This document shows positions 1 through 12,400 of a stretch of DNA of 64,000 nt, piece after piece; within the stretch, counting starts at the first letter, position 1, and each line of letters begins with the position of its first letter. The position numbers and the translations under genes were made by a program. The notes under the pieces were generated by a model, which had not been told where the DNA came from, ran no database searches, and saw nothing but the letters and a program-made list of their open reading frames with translations. Source of the stretch: Phoronis australis (Eukaryota > Phoronida > Phoronidae); assembly GCA_002633005.1 (NCBI GenBank), contig NMRA01000361.1:62001-126000 (forward strand), given 5' to 3'.

Positions 1-586
1 ATAATATTGTCCAAGCTTGGATATGGTAACACTCTTCTTACAGATATCTAGCCAGTAAAGATTATTTAAGCCTGATAAGTTTAATTTTGTATCAGAGGTG
101 TGTTTAAGATGGCAAACTTGATGAGACCAAAAGACCATGGTAATGTAACACACGATTGCCTTACTGTTTCACTAGGAAGCAGGCAACCTTCAGGGATTGG
201 AATTTTCCTCTCTTTAAGAGTATTTCCTACTTTTTGGTTTCGATTTCCTCTTATTTGATTTCCAGTTTCCTCTTTTCTGTTTCTTTTTATCATTATTTTC
301 ATATCATGTTAACGTTTCATTTAAATTTTACAACACAAAAAAATCTCTATCAAGCAAGCCTATTTATTTAAGGAATAATACACCACCTGGAAATTTTTCT
401 TGTTTTTTGTCATTGGTCATTCCAATCCCTGAACCTTACAACTTCTCGCAATACGTCCACCACTGAAAGTGGCACAAAAATGCTGAATATTGGTAACACT
501 AAATTAGCCCCCAGACAGCTGACAGCAAAGCTCACTCCTAACATTTTGCGGGAGCATACTGTTACAGAAAACCAACTGGGACGTAC

Positions 587-3500
587 TGATGACATTCTTC
601 AGTAGCATTCAAGGCTTCCACATAATTCCTGAGACTGCTGGTGAATGCTTTGTTACAACTCTCCTGCACCTGCAGTTTACGCCTGACAAGCATCATCTGA
701 AACAAGTAGAAACACTTTGTGTTAAATACTGCAATCAATATCATATTCACTCCAATAATTGACCAAGAACAAGAATGTCATTCAAGAGGAGCACTTATAA
801 AATTTGCCTTAAAAATCTGGAATTGCCAGGCTTTAATCATATGCCCTGAAAGCAATATGGCTGCAAGCTAATTAGAAGGAGGATAGTACGATACATAGAC
901 TATAGATGGAGTCACCAGTGGGTGTATTGCAGCATAAAGTGTATGCATCTCATAAAATCTTTGATTATGTAAAATTAACTTTTGCTTACAAATTATTTGA
1001 AATTGACACATAAAAACAACTACAAAGATTGTGCAGCGAGTACGAGAAACCAAGGAACACTAAGTCAGTATCAAAATTATGCACCTAATATAATTATTCT
1101 CAGTGTTGTAAACAACTTGGAAACTACTACTAATTTTCACTTAATGTTAAAATCCTATATTTCGTCTTGTTTATGTGTGATATTTTGTCATATTCATGTG
1201 TGTCTCGATTTGCATGTTTACTTATGTTTTTCGGATTAACATTTAGATCCAGAAACATCTTTACTAAGACAGCTGCAGATACTAACAAGCGTTATTCAAA
1301 CAAAAAGAGAGGACATGGTTAAATTGCGGCAAATATTTAAGTTTGTTCTCCGTCTCAAAGAACGTGATTTCCCAACCTTGGTCAAATGAAGTTCACCTGG
1401 AAGTCACTAAACAGAGTGTATTTGAACTTACATTCAATTAAATATAATAAACCATTTTGTTACATTAAGAACTGGTTTCAATTTCTCCACATCATCATAT
1501 TAAAAAGATGTTAAAAGTCGTTATCATCAATGATAACAAAAATCAAGTAAAACAGAATAAGCCATACTGACAAATATCGATACAAGCATTCACCAGACTT
1601 TAGCATACAGGATTGATTTTGAATTTCACAAGTTTAATAGCCATGTAAATATTTCCACTGCAAAAAAAGAGATTCCTTTGTCAATTTTTCTCATTTGTTT
1701 GTCACCAGACTTCATACCATGCCAACCATTGGCACAATGCTAAATTCATCGAACTTAAATAATCCTTATTAACAATACTACTCATTACAAGCTAAAAAAT
1801 AAGCAACCTCATTCAAACTTGAGCAAAATTATTCAACCTTGGACAATATTATTCAAACTCAGACAATATTGTTCAAGCTTAGAGAATACTATTCACGTTT
1901 GGACAATATTATTAAAGCTTATGCACCATTATTCAAGCTTAGCAAATGTTATTCATAACGAACTTGAGAGTTCTGCACAAGCTACACTGTCGAGCATGGA
2001 CAGGTCATGAGATACATTTATTTAATAGATGATTAGTCCGAAAGAAAATAAGTTTTGCTCAGTGCCGTGCTTCGATGATGATAGTAAGCTTGAATTATGT
2101 TTCTGATTAGTTATCTTGTTCAAACATGCACAGCAATGAGTTACCAGCAGAAAAAGTGTTCCAATCTTGAAATTCAAGGTTGAAAAACGTGACTGACCCA
2201 ACAAGCTTACTTAAGATTTTTGACAAGCTTGATTAACTATACTCAACCGAGCAAAGGTTAGTAAGAGGGCATGGAAATGCTAGCTTGGAGAAAAATAACA
2301 AAGCTGATGTACTATTAATTTCATAGCTTGGTCCAGCTTGGGTCAAATTTAGTCCAGTACATTTCTGAAGTTTAAACTGCCAATACAAGAGCAATGTGGA
2401 GCGTTGAAATGCGCCCACGAATGCATTGCAAATGGTGTGCTTTTAGGGTTATTTATTTGTATCATAAAAATGGCCACTAGATGGCGCAAAAACATACAAT
2501 CCATTCAAAAACAGGAACACGTCATATTTCATAAAAATCTGTCAAGGAACTTCAGAGAAACAAAGGAAAACAGAATAAAATGAAATTGCCACTAGTGGGC
2601 ACAGTGTCCGTTGGATCCGCCTGAAAGTCGTCGTTTTCTGTTGTTATCTTCATATAAATACACTTACTAAATTTAGTAAAGATCCTGCAGTGGATTTAGG
2701 AGATACAACTATGGGCGCGAAACAAAACTACCACTAGGAGGCGCCACAGTAGTTAGTCACCATCATCAAAGGTTATCTTCACACTGAGAACATATACGCC
2801 AATTTTCAAATGATTTAGTTGATACAGGGGTGGACACCAAAAACAAGATTTGAAAACAGCAAAAAATGGCCACTAGGTGGTGCAAAATACCTCGATTCCA
2901 TCCAAAAACAGAAAGATAGCGTCATCACACCAATAGATGCCTATGTTTAAAATTTTATGAAAATCTGTTGAGGACCTTTGAAGATACTGAGTTAAACGTA
3001 AAAAAATTAAAATTGCCACTAGGGGGCACAGCAGTAGTCAGATCTGTCCGAAAGTCGATGTCATCCGTAGGCAACATCATATCAATACACTTACTAAATT
3101 TTGTAAAGATCCTGCGAACGGTTTAGGAGAAACAGCCAAAGGCGCAAAAAAAAAACTCCCACTAGGAGGTGCCAATTTTCACAATCATCCTTTGAGTGGT
3201 TTGGTTGATAGAGGGGTGGACTCGAAAACAGTAAAAATGGCCACTAGGTGGCGCAAACTACGTCGAATCCATCTGAAAACGGGAGGATAGCGTCATCTCA
3301 ATAATAGGTGCCTACATACCGAATTTCATAAAAATCTGTTCAGGACTTTTGAAGATACAAAGGTAAGTGTAAAAAACTAAAACTGCCACTAGGGGACACA
3401 CCGGTAGTCGGATCCATCCGAAAGTTCACTCATGCCGTCCCATTCATAAATGGAACATATGTGCCAAATTTCATGAACCTAAGTCAAAGGGTTTTGGAGA

Positions 3501-6500
3501 TAGAGCAGTGGACGCCAGACGGACGCCGCCCGGACGGACGGAGATGACGGCATAATGCATCCACATATAAATATGTGGGCACATAAAAATGTGTTTTCAC
3601 CAAAATTCACATGATTCATAAAACCACAACCTAGTGCTTAAAAGTATCACTGCAGATGACAGAGCATCTATTTACTCCATTATGTTTGAGTGTGTGCTCA
3701 CCAAATGTTCTTCCGTTATATTCAGTTGTTCATCTGATACATTCGACAGATTCACCTGGAAATAAGCACACGGTTAAAGAAATGTTGCTCCACACTCACA
3801 GAATTACATTCTAAATGAAGAATGAACAAAAGACAGTCTTCTGATGAACAACCTTCCAAGCACTTTCCAGACTTGAGAATAGCCTCACTATTTTACATCC
3901 ATGAGTAATGACTAGTATATACAGTGTGAGTAGTTTACGGAATTTCATTTAGATCAAATGTAATCAACAGAGCTTGTTCAGCTACTGAGTAAGTTTTCCA
4001 AACATGTTTTTCTCGAGCACTAATAATCAAGTGTCTCTCTTGAATCAAAGTCACATAAGACAATTTGGAGAGAAAATACAATTGTAACACACACAGTCTG
4101 TTCCATGACACCTTCCTCTCCAGATCAGCAGTATAAACACGACCCTGCTCTCTGGGAGCTGCTCTACATCTGCCCGACCTGACTAGTCACATGACAATCC
4201 CAACAACAGGACCACGTGTGTATACATCCAAGTTGCACTAGGAGTGAAATCAAAACTCAAAAAACTGCACATTTACTACTACCATATACCTTCCAATAAA
4301 AAATTGCAGAAAGTCAAACACTTCTGCAGATTTCCCAATACTGATACACAAGTCAATAATATACCTGTCACACATACCTTGTTTTCCAACTTGTCAATCA
4401 TTTCCCTCAGTCTGTCAACCTGAACACCCAGAGCCGTACCTGCAAGTCAACATATTAATTACAAGGGCAATGCAAAGCAATGAAATGCACCCACGACTGC
4501 ACCACGCGTGGTGCGCTTCTAGGAACTTTAATAGACCTATATTGCTATGCGCCATTCAAAGGGGCTGCAATTTTAAGCTGCCACTCAGTGATTGAATTTC
4601 TGTCAAAGAACTCTGAAGATATGGCAATAAACATAAAAAATTGAACCATCTGAAAGTGTCGTTATCTGTTTTCACATTCATAGGAAAACACTTAAATCCT
4701 GTAAGGGGTTAAGGAGACAAAAAAACAAAGCTGACACTAGGGAGCACCACAGTAGCCAGGAGCACATCAGCCAATTTTCATAATGGTCCATCAAGCAGTC
4801 TAACAGCTAGAGAGAAAAAATGGCATAAGTCACAAAACAAAAACCCAGCTGAGGTAATCTACAACAGCAATCAGATGAATTTAAAAGCGCTCAGTTGGTT
4901 CATGGCAAACAGTAAAAGTGCTGAAGGTGTCAATTGTTGAAACATTGTCATCAAAGGAGCACTAGCAGTCACAGAGTCCATTGTCACCAGCAGAATACAT
5001 TCATGCTTCAATAAGTTAAAGATAACTGTACACAATGCAACACTGATGGCACAAAATCAGTCTGCAGCAATTGTCACATCGCGTGCAAGACCTAAGTTAA
5101 TGATCCATTGGCAGAGTCTCTCGTTATCATCCCGCTGCGACTATTTTCCATCGTGTGGGATCATTTTTGCCGCGTACGACCAAAGTTGTGTTGCATTATA
5201 TCGTATTACAATGTAATTAGCTGACCATCAACTTACTGTCCATTGGAACACTGGTCTGTGTACTCAGCTGTTGACGTGCACGTCTCGCAATACGACCAGG
5301 TACAATGGTGGATGTTTTAGTGCTGGACGAGTCTTGGCTTCCTATGTCAGATGCTCTAAAAATATAGTATACTGAAGTTTAAGGAATATTCTAGAATACC
5401 TTTGGCTATACAGAAGACAAAAGAGGTTTAGTCTTTATAAAAGCAACAGTTTACAAGAGCTTTCCAAAAATAGACCACACCAGGAAAAAGACACCATAGG
5501 GCTCATTTAGAAACGTGTCACAGCAGCTTATTTTGCTCTTTTTAGAACATACCTCTCGTAAACTATATTATGGAAATCTCTGTGAAACTTTGCACAAAAA
5601 TAATGTTCTAAATAGCAATTCTTCGCTGATCAGATTGTTAAAATGTTCAAAATTTAAAAGTGTTATTTTATGACAAATGTTTAGTACAAACAATGCTGCT
5701 GATGATGTCAATTTTTTTCCTCGACTTTTACTTTAAATTTGAAAATGGAAATTCATATGTCACCCATATTGTGTGCCAAATTGAAAACTGTAGCATGTAA
5801 ATAAGGGACTTTTACAATTCACTAGCACAGAATAAATATTCTCAATCTCACCATTATGTGGCGCAATGGCTAACCAATCGTGGGGTAGTTAGCGATCGGA
5901 CAGTGCGTCAAACAGTATATGTAGTGTGATAGGTATGATGTCAAAAGAGATAAGCTCTTATGGGTACACGAGGAAAAGGGCAATATTTTCTCCATTTTTA
6001 CCTTGAAAAAGACCATTAAATATTTCAATTTGTTCACTAGTCAACAGAAGTATTGCATTTTCTTATAGCAGACAAGCAGATAATAAAGTGAAACTGCTCT
6101 TTTACAGTGTACATAAAATCTCATAGCTGATAGAGGGCGCTACGAGCAGCAGCAGCAAAATAAGTTTCCGAAAGAGCCTCACATGTTTCTTCCAAAAAAC
6201 CCTAAGGTGTGTTTTCGGACACATAATCGTGACGCAAATGAGTGTTTCCGGAAAAACCCAAAGGCTGCTCTTTCGGAAATCACCAACAGTTTACATTGTT
6301 ATAACGATACCGTCATTATCCTTTAACATTCACAATTTACCAATACATAGTTGCAGACCCCTTACCTATCCCTAACAGCAGCCATATCTAGATGATCTGA
6401 TGCCGCTTCAACTGGGCTCTTCAAAGCTTCAAACTGGTTGATGACTTCTCGAAGCAAAAACCTGGTGGCAAACTGATCCTTGGCATTTGAATTTGCATAC

Positions 6501-9082
6501 GACTACAAATACAAAGTCATAATTTTAAGGATTTGAAGTCAAACAAACTGAATTAATTTTATAAAAGTTCATAGCAAATGGGTTATATTTCAAATTCACT
6601 TTACAATACAATAGGAAATGTAGAAATAGTATGATCAGACAAAATCTCTTATTAAAAGTGATTGAACTGTTCATCAGAATGATGAAGCAATATCAGTTCA
6701 TAGATAGATATTACACATTACCCCACCAAACCTAAATGAGCATGCAACGGACTGTATTCCAACAATAAATGATGTCCGATTTTTCGGTGGACATGACTGC
6801 ATGATATAATCTTAATGATGTAGATTTTAGACTTGATTATACAGGACATAGACCTAAATGATATCAGTTGAGTTTTTACTAGAAATAGTTACTACATACA
6901 ATCTAAATGGAATCTGACCTACATTTCACACGAATTACTTACACGCAGTATGTCTAATAACCATCCGATTTCAACATCTGATGGACATGATTACATTTAG
7001 TTAAGACTTAACACGTGGATATGAATAAGGGCACCTCATTCATAAAAGTGGGGGGCAGAGCCTCTATTTTCATTGCAGAAGCTACTAAGCTGAAGTGGCG
7101 ACAAAACTTCAACAAGAGGTGCACTCACACTCCCCCCCCCCCACCAATATAAACCTTCCTACACTTAAACTTGACAGTGTCAGACGCCAGCTTCAGATGA
7201 TCACCGCATCACTACAGTTCAGTTCCTGGCCCACAAGTGAACATAAACTGAGATATTTAAACCTAATACTATACCTTTGCCGTGTCATTAACAGCCTGGT
7301 TGACAGAGTCATTCAGAGATGCCAAGGCTGAGAATACTCCTTTAAACGCGCCAAGGTGCTGAGAGAAGTATGCACACAGCTCTCCTGTGTCTATGTTGCT
7401 GAAAGCAAAGCGTAATATACATGGGTAATTAGCATAAAACTGAATGACAGGGTATTCTTAATGCATGGGCCCACAATGCACTCATCTGGGGCCCCAATGT
7501 ACACAGGAGCCATAAGCTGATCAATGTTTGTTGCAACTTGTTCTTAGTGATTATAAACCAGACATTTAAAGTAGGGATAAACCCGCCTTTAATCACATAA
7601 AACAACTTTTGTTTGAGACCACTTATAGTTAAAAAATCAATCTCAAATTGTCAAAAAAATGTGATTTCCAGGCTTGAAGAGAACCGAAAGTTCATTATTG
7701 CATGAGTCTAGGCTCTAAGGTTGACTTGCCAAGTCATTTTATTTGCCAGGCATGGTCTCATGCAATAACGAATTGTCCATAATTCACAAGACCATGAATC
7801 ACTTCTCATTAGAGCCGAACAAGGACAAGTTTTGACCAATTTCATGTCAGCAAAAGTGGGCACTCCAGGTTTCTTTACACGATAATTAAGTTGTGTGCAC
7901 GGAGGGCGAAAGGGAAAGTATGTTATGGGAATGTGTATGTCAGTTATGTTTTTGCAATAAAAACTACTGAGGTAAGTGGTCAAAATCCAAACTTTAAACG
8001 AGAGACCGTTTAAGTCTCTGGGTCCTTAATGTAATGGCTTGTGGAGAGAGGAGTGAAGAAGACGTCTTTACTTGAACACTACTTTATTGCGGACTGACTA
8101 ACTACTGTACAACAACATGTTTTTTCAATACACAAGACCACATGCATATGAGTCACATTTCATAGAACTGTTTGGCAAGACTTATATAATAAACCATTCT
8201 AACTAATTGTGCCATATAAGGTAAGTGTAGTTCCAGTACAAATCACAATACTATTACACTTACCTTGTGTTGTGTGTGTCTATTTCATGAAACAAGTCTT
8301 CCAACTGTTGGCTAGTCAGGACACCATCATTGAAGAATGACTTGAATTCGTTTAACGACAAAGCATTATCATCTGGAAAATAAAACATAAAATATGAATA
8401 AATTTGGAACAGCAATGTGATAAAACAGTGTGTTTTAGAAATAGAGATTAGGTTTGTGATCATCCCAGAGAGCTGGTCAATTAATTCACAAAATGTGTGA
8501 GTCGACTTGTATATAGCAATTGTGGAAGTTCATGTATGACCTATGAAACTAAACAATAGTTACCGTTTTTGTCAGCTCTTCGGAACACCTGAAAAATGAA
8601 AAATATTGCAAGTAGTTAATTTTGCTTTAATTAGTTAAGTATGTAAAAGGTCTCAAACAATGAATCACAATAGCCACTCACTAAGAATTATGAATTACTG
8701 TATTTGAGTTGTAAACTTGTTGCATTGAGATGTATGGTGATTTGTCTTATGTAGGGTTCACTAACTTCACTTCATTGCCTGTTCCAGTTGACTGAAGATT
8801 CGGCAAAAAACAAATTGACAAACAGGTGACACTTCATTTTATGCCGCTGAAAGACAACTTAAAAGTGTACTTTTTAATAACATCAATTTTGGGTCACATT
8901 AAATGATTTTATTTGTAGGCCCATCCATACAAAGCTACAGACACGGTGTGTGAAGCTGATGGCCTACAATCACACCAAGGCTACGAGGGTAAATTCCAGT
9001 GAACAAAGGAGACAAGATTTCACGGTTCTTTGCGTGCACTTACATCCAGAAAAACAGACATCCCCTTTTCGTCTTCAGCCAT
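587..9082 (-). CDS. NECAB: NECAB-family neuronal EF-hand calcium-binding protein, partial (3' end outside window)
   Basis: Nine coding exons on the minus strand join in phase with GT-AG borders: 9044-9082, 8564-8588, 8264-8372, 7275-7398, 6366-6502, 5237-5355, 4378-4439, 3702-3755, 587-696. Together they give about 260 residues. The start (MAEDEKGMSVFLD, then VFRRADKND) matches the KGMSxFLDxxRRADKND start of NECAB proteins. One canonical EF-hand loop follows (DKNDDNALSLNE), then the NECAB helix region (FATRFLLREVINQ), a Ser/Thr/Arg-rich linker, a coiled-coil segment (VDRLREMIDKLENK), and MMLVRRKLQ before the expected C-terminal ABM (antibiotic monooxygenase-like) domain. The ABM exons are not visible and should lie left of position 587 or beyond the edge. 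Known NECABs are cytosolic Ca2+ sensors in neurons. Family assignment is firm; which vertebrate paralogue it is nearest to cannot be said. Confidence 0.88.
1811..1950. repeat. 20-bp minisatellite, seven copies
   Basis: Seven consecutive 20-base units of the type attcaagcttRgacaatatt run from 1811 to 1950, with a partial eighth. Copies differ at a few positions. It lies in the NECAB intron between exons 8 and 9. CAAGCTT words also recur at about 2200-2350, so the array may be an expanded part of a wider repeat. Confidence 0.85.
2419..3560 (+). repeat. Tandem ~370-400 bp repeat, three copies, with CTCF-like motifs
   Basis: Three diverged tandem units begin near 2471, 2867 and 3238. Each repeats the same order: tggccactagRtggcgc, 'ttcataaaaatctgt', tgccactagggggcac, 'cacttactaaatt', 'gatcctgc', then cactaggaggYgcc (lost in unit 3). 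The end is a GACGGACG-rich tail at 3510-3545. A weaker relative lies at about 4465-4830. No reading frame is preserved. The family was not identified by name. Confidence 0.8.
2474..3399 (+). promoter_or_regulatory. Cluster of eight CTCF-like motifs
   Basis: Matches to the CTCF core CCASYAGRKGGCRS, all on the plus strand: 2474-2487 (perfect), 2589-2602 (1 mismatch), 2731-2744 (1), 2870-2883 (1), 3016-3029 (perfect), 3159-3172 (2), 3241-3254 (perfect), 3386-3399 (1). They occupy fixed places in the tandem repeat units. Seen: motif match, spacing and common orientation. Inferred: possible binding. Whether this species' CTCF has the vertebrate-like motif is not known from this sequence. Confidence 0.5.
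4465..4830. repeat. Diverged relative of the 2.4-3.5 kb repeat
   Basis: The stretch 'gaaatgcacccacgactg' near 4485 resembles 'gaaatgcgcccacgaatg' at 2406, and later parts resemble the tandem units (for example 'acactagggagcaccacagtag' beginning at 4735). No full CTCF-like core remains. It lies in a NECAB intron. Confidence 0.5.
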
Positions 9083-9416
9083 GTCTGCCCGCTTCTGGAA
9101 GCTTTCACGAGTAATTCAAACAAGACGAAGACAATATCCCACTTCAGCTTTGGTGCAAAATATCTGCCAGCGACATCATTTGGACATTTCAAGAAAAATG
9201 GAATGGCTATAAAAGCTGCATTGCAAGCACAGAAAATGGGTGAAAAATAAACCTCAAAGTGTTCAAAATCTGCCATATTATAATAAAATTATGAGATTTA
9301 TTAATATTTTATATATTAAAATATATATTTAACGTTTTTAGCATATACAATATATTATATATGAATACTTTGAAATCTTTATTTTGATAAGTACGTTCTC
9401 CGTCGTTATAAACAAT
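9083..9416. promoter_or_regulatory. Divergent promoter region between NECAB and MORN1
   Basis: Only 334 bases separate the NECAB start codon (minus, 9082) from the MORN1 start codon (plus, 9417). The middle (about 9280-9375) is strongly AT-rich (atatatt runs). The region must hold both 5' leaders, so a shared bidirectional promoter is the simplest reading. The MORN1 start lies in caatATGGCGGCC, one base off the TISU/YY1 element (SAASATGGCGGC), which is typical of very short 5' leaders. No transcription start site can be read from sequence alone. Confidence 0.6.
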
Positions 9417-12400
9417 ATGGCGGCCCAAGTGGGTCGGAAGGATCATTACACTGGGGAAACAAAGAGACATTTGAGAGATGGTAACAGTCTGTTTTCAGCT
9501 TTGCTTTTGTCGGCTTGTAGAATTTACACATGGTGAAAAAATACAGCTACTGCTTCTTTCAAATAAATGCAGTTACCTGAAAGTGACTCTAGAATCGGAT
9601 ACGTGCAAAGCCAAAGAGTAGACACTGCCATCGCCTGTACTTCTTAGCAGTAGAGACGTAATGCTCCTATAAACCCTTCATACGCCGGAAGATTTTCGGC
9701 AAATTATGCCTCACACTGATTAAACCATCAAAGTAAAGTTGCTATAAGTACCTTTTGAACTTAGAGGGACACATTAGGAAGCCTTTGATGTCTTTAATTT
9801 CTTCGAACTCCATATGGCAGTCCTTCGTTGTCCAAATTGTCAACTGTCCATTTCCACCGATTTCTACACTGCACATGCCAGAAGATATGATGCCATATCT
9901 CTTGGTGCAAACAGTGTAAAAATGGCCAGTTGCTGTTTTAGTCAAAAGCAAACTCATCATTTGAAGGTTCCAATGTTCCTCAACGTCCGAAATGCCTGAA
10001 GTTTGACCTAATTTTGATTTTAAATTGTTGTTGTCTGTTGAAACAGGGCACTAAAATAAAAGAACAGTCTGTTTTGGTTACTGAGGTGATACTTCTAATC
10101 ATTTTTGATTGTAAGAAGTACTACCGTAATTGCNGACACATTAGGAAGCCTTTGATGTCTTTAATTTCTTCGAACTCCATATGGCAGTCCTCCGTTGTCC
10201 AAATTGTCAACTGTCCATTTCCACCGATTTCTACACTGCGCACGCCAGAAGATATGATGCCATATCTCTTGGTGCAAACAGTGTAAAAATGGCCAGTTGC
10301 TGTTTTAGTCAAAAGCAAACTCATCATTTGAAGGTTCCAATGTTCCTCAACGTCCGAAATGCCTGAAGTTTGACCTAATTTTGATTTTAAATTGTTGTCT
10401 GCTGAAACAGGGCACTAAAATAAAAGAACAGTCTGTTTTGGTTACTGAGGTGATACTTCTAATCATTTTTAATTGTAAGAAGTACTAGAGTAATTGCAAT
10501 ATATGATAGACTGTAATTATACATTTGAAATTGATTTGACATCATGCTGGAAGAGAACTAATCTTTTTGTGTGCTTGCAATTTTGATTCCCTGCATGGTT
10601 ACCATGACATCAGAAATTTGGTAAAATATTAAAAAGCAAAGTTTTTACTTTACTGTCATAGATGAAAAAACAATGAATGAAAATTGACATTTTCAATTTC
10701 AGCACTATTGAATATTTCAGTTAAATTTGATGACGTTTACCAATTAATACAACAAAAGACATTACTCAAGTTAATTGCATTCAAAATGGTGCAGTGTCTA
10801 CGTTCATGACTGGCACCTGTCTCAGATTCTGGGAAATAAACATTGTTTTGTGATAAATACAGAAAGTCGAGATTCCAAGTTCTGTGTGTAAATAAGATTA
10901 TTTCAATAGAAACAAAAACGGCAAAACATTTTGGTTTCTTTAATTTGTTAGTCACAGAGAAGTCACAAAAGTGTCCAGGTAAGGGTACTCTGTTTATAGT
11001 CATTGGTCACAAAACAAGTTACCAAATTACAGCAGGCGGTGACATCGTACGCCATCCGTACTCTGGAAATTTTTCTTCAAATTATATTTAAATCCTTGAA
11101 TAAACTAGTAAAGTCGACGTGTTACTTTATGTATATCTTTGAGTGTAGATGGACAGCTCTAACAAATGGCTGGGCCAAATGAGGCAAATTGCCTGTTGCT
11201 TACCTTTTACACAGATTAAATAAGACTCTTTCTTCATGAACCAACCTAGTCTTATTGTGAACTTTGAGTCTCACATTGGTGTGAATAGCATGCACACGCT
11301 GTTCTTTGAGAAGTCATGGTTCAAATTCAAGGCAGCAAAGGTAAAACAAAATGAAGTATGGAGGGGTTCTAGGGTTGGTCAGATAACCAAGGAGTTATCA
11401 AGAACAAAACTTGAAGTTAGAAGTGACAGATTGTTTGGCTGGCTGCTAAGTAATAAATTGTGAACATAAATGTGCAATTTCTGCTATCTGATATTTTTGT
11501 TGTTGATGGCGTAATAGATTGTCACTATGAATGTTTCAAGATTTAACCCCGTATATGTTTTTCTTTCTAGGATTTGGCGTTTATAATTACGAGAACAAGT
11601 TTTATCGTTATGAAGGTGAATGGGACCAGGGGAAAAAACATGGTAACTGTGCACATGTAGAGCCTTTAATGTCTGTGTGTTTGTAAGATTCTGTAAACTT
11701 CAGGAAGACAGTTCCTTGAAGATGTCTTTGAATTCATTGTACTCAGACATCACTGATGAATGATACTTTTTGAATGATGACATATTATGTTGTTTGGTTA
11801 AAGATGAAAATACATTTATAAAATTTCCAAGTGTGCTCAACTTCTACAATAACTTTCTGACTTGTGACAACACTTAGTCTTTTTATAAGCGTGAGCTCTG
11901 TTGTCACAAGTCAGAATGTTATTGTAGAAGTTGGATGCACTTTGAAATTTTAATATTCATGTAAATGTTGGAGATTAAGCATTTATTTACATTAAAATCT
12001 TTCATCGTTTTTGTTTCCATGGACAAAAATCAGGATTATAGCTCTGAAATGACTGAAGCCCATGTAATTTATTTTTGTATGTATGCATGGAAACAAGACA
12101 GAGACAGGATGTTCTATCTGTTGACTAAGAAGCTTAAGTTGCTAAGAATAATATTATCTCATATATTGAAGGCAGTACACATTTTACAGGTTATACTGAC
12201 ACTTAACAAAGAAAAAGAATGCATAAAAGCTTACATGTAGGAATGCCACTAATAATTTTTATTTAGTTTTGATTGATGTAAATTTAAGTCTTGATTATTG
12301 TGTGTTATGATTACATCTTACAACATTAACATCAAAGAGAAAACAGTCATATGTTAATTGGTTTATAGTCACTAATAAACTTGCCTAACGAAGTGACTTG

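Noticed and set aside
1-586. Further NECAB exons encoding the ABM domain
   Set aside because: A weak acceptor near 470 (minus) gives only a short frame without ABM resemblance, so the remaining exons are taken to lie outside the window.
4735-4756. Ninth CTCF-like site in the diverged repeat
   Set aside because: acactagggagcacc lacks the leading C pair and the GGC block, so it is below a credible match.
6164-6281. Short inverted words (tttccgaaagagc) about 100 bases apart in a NECAB intron
   Set aside because: Only ~13 bases pair, with no matching flanks or ends; too weak to call an element.
7130-7144. C-rich tract near a NECAB exon as a G-quadruplex signal
   Set aside because: A single run of C, without the four spaced runs needed for a quadruplex.
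9030-9276. Open frames overlapping the NECAB first exon and promoter
   Set aside because: They are in other frames or strands than the 13-codon NECAB exon, which has homology and splice support.
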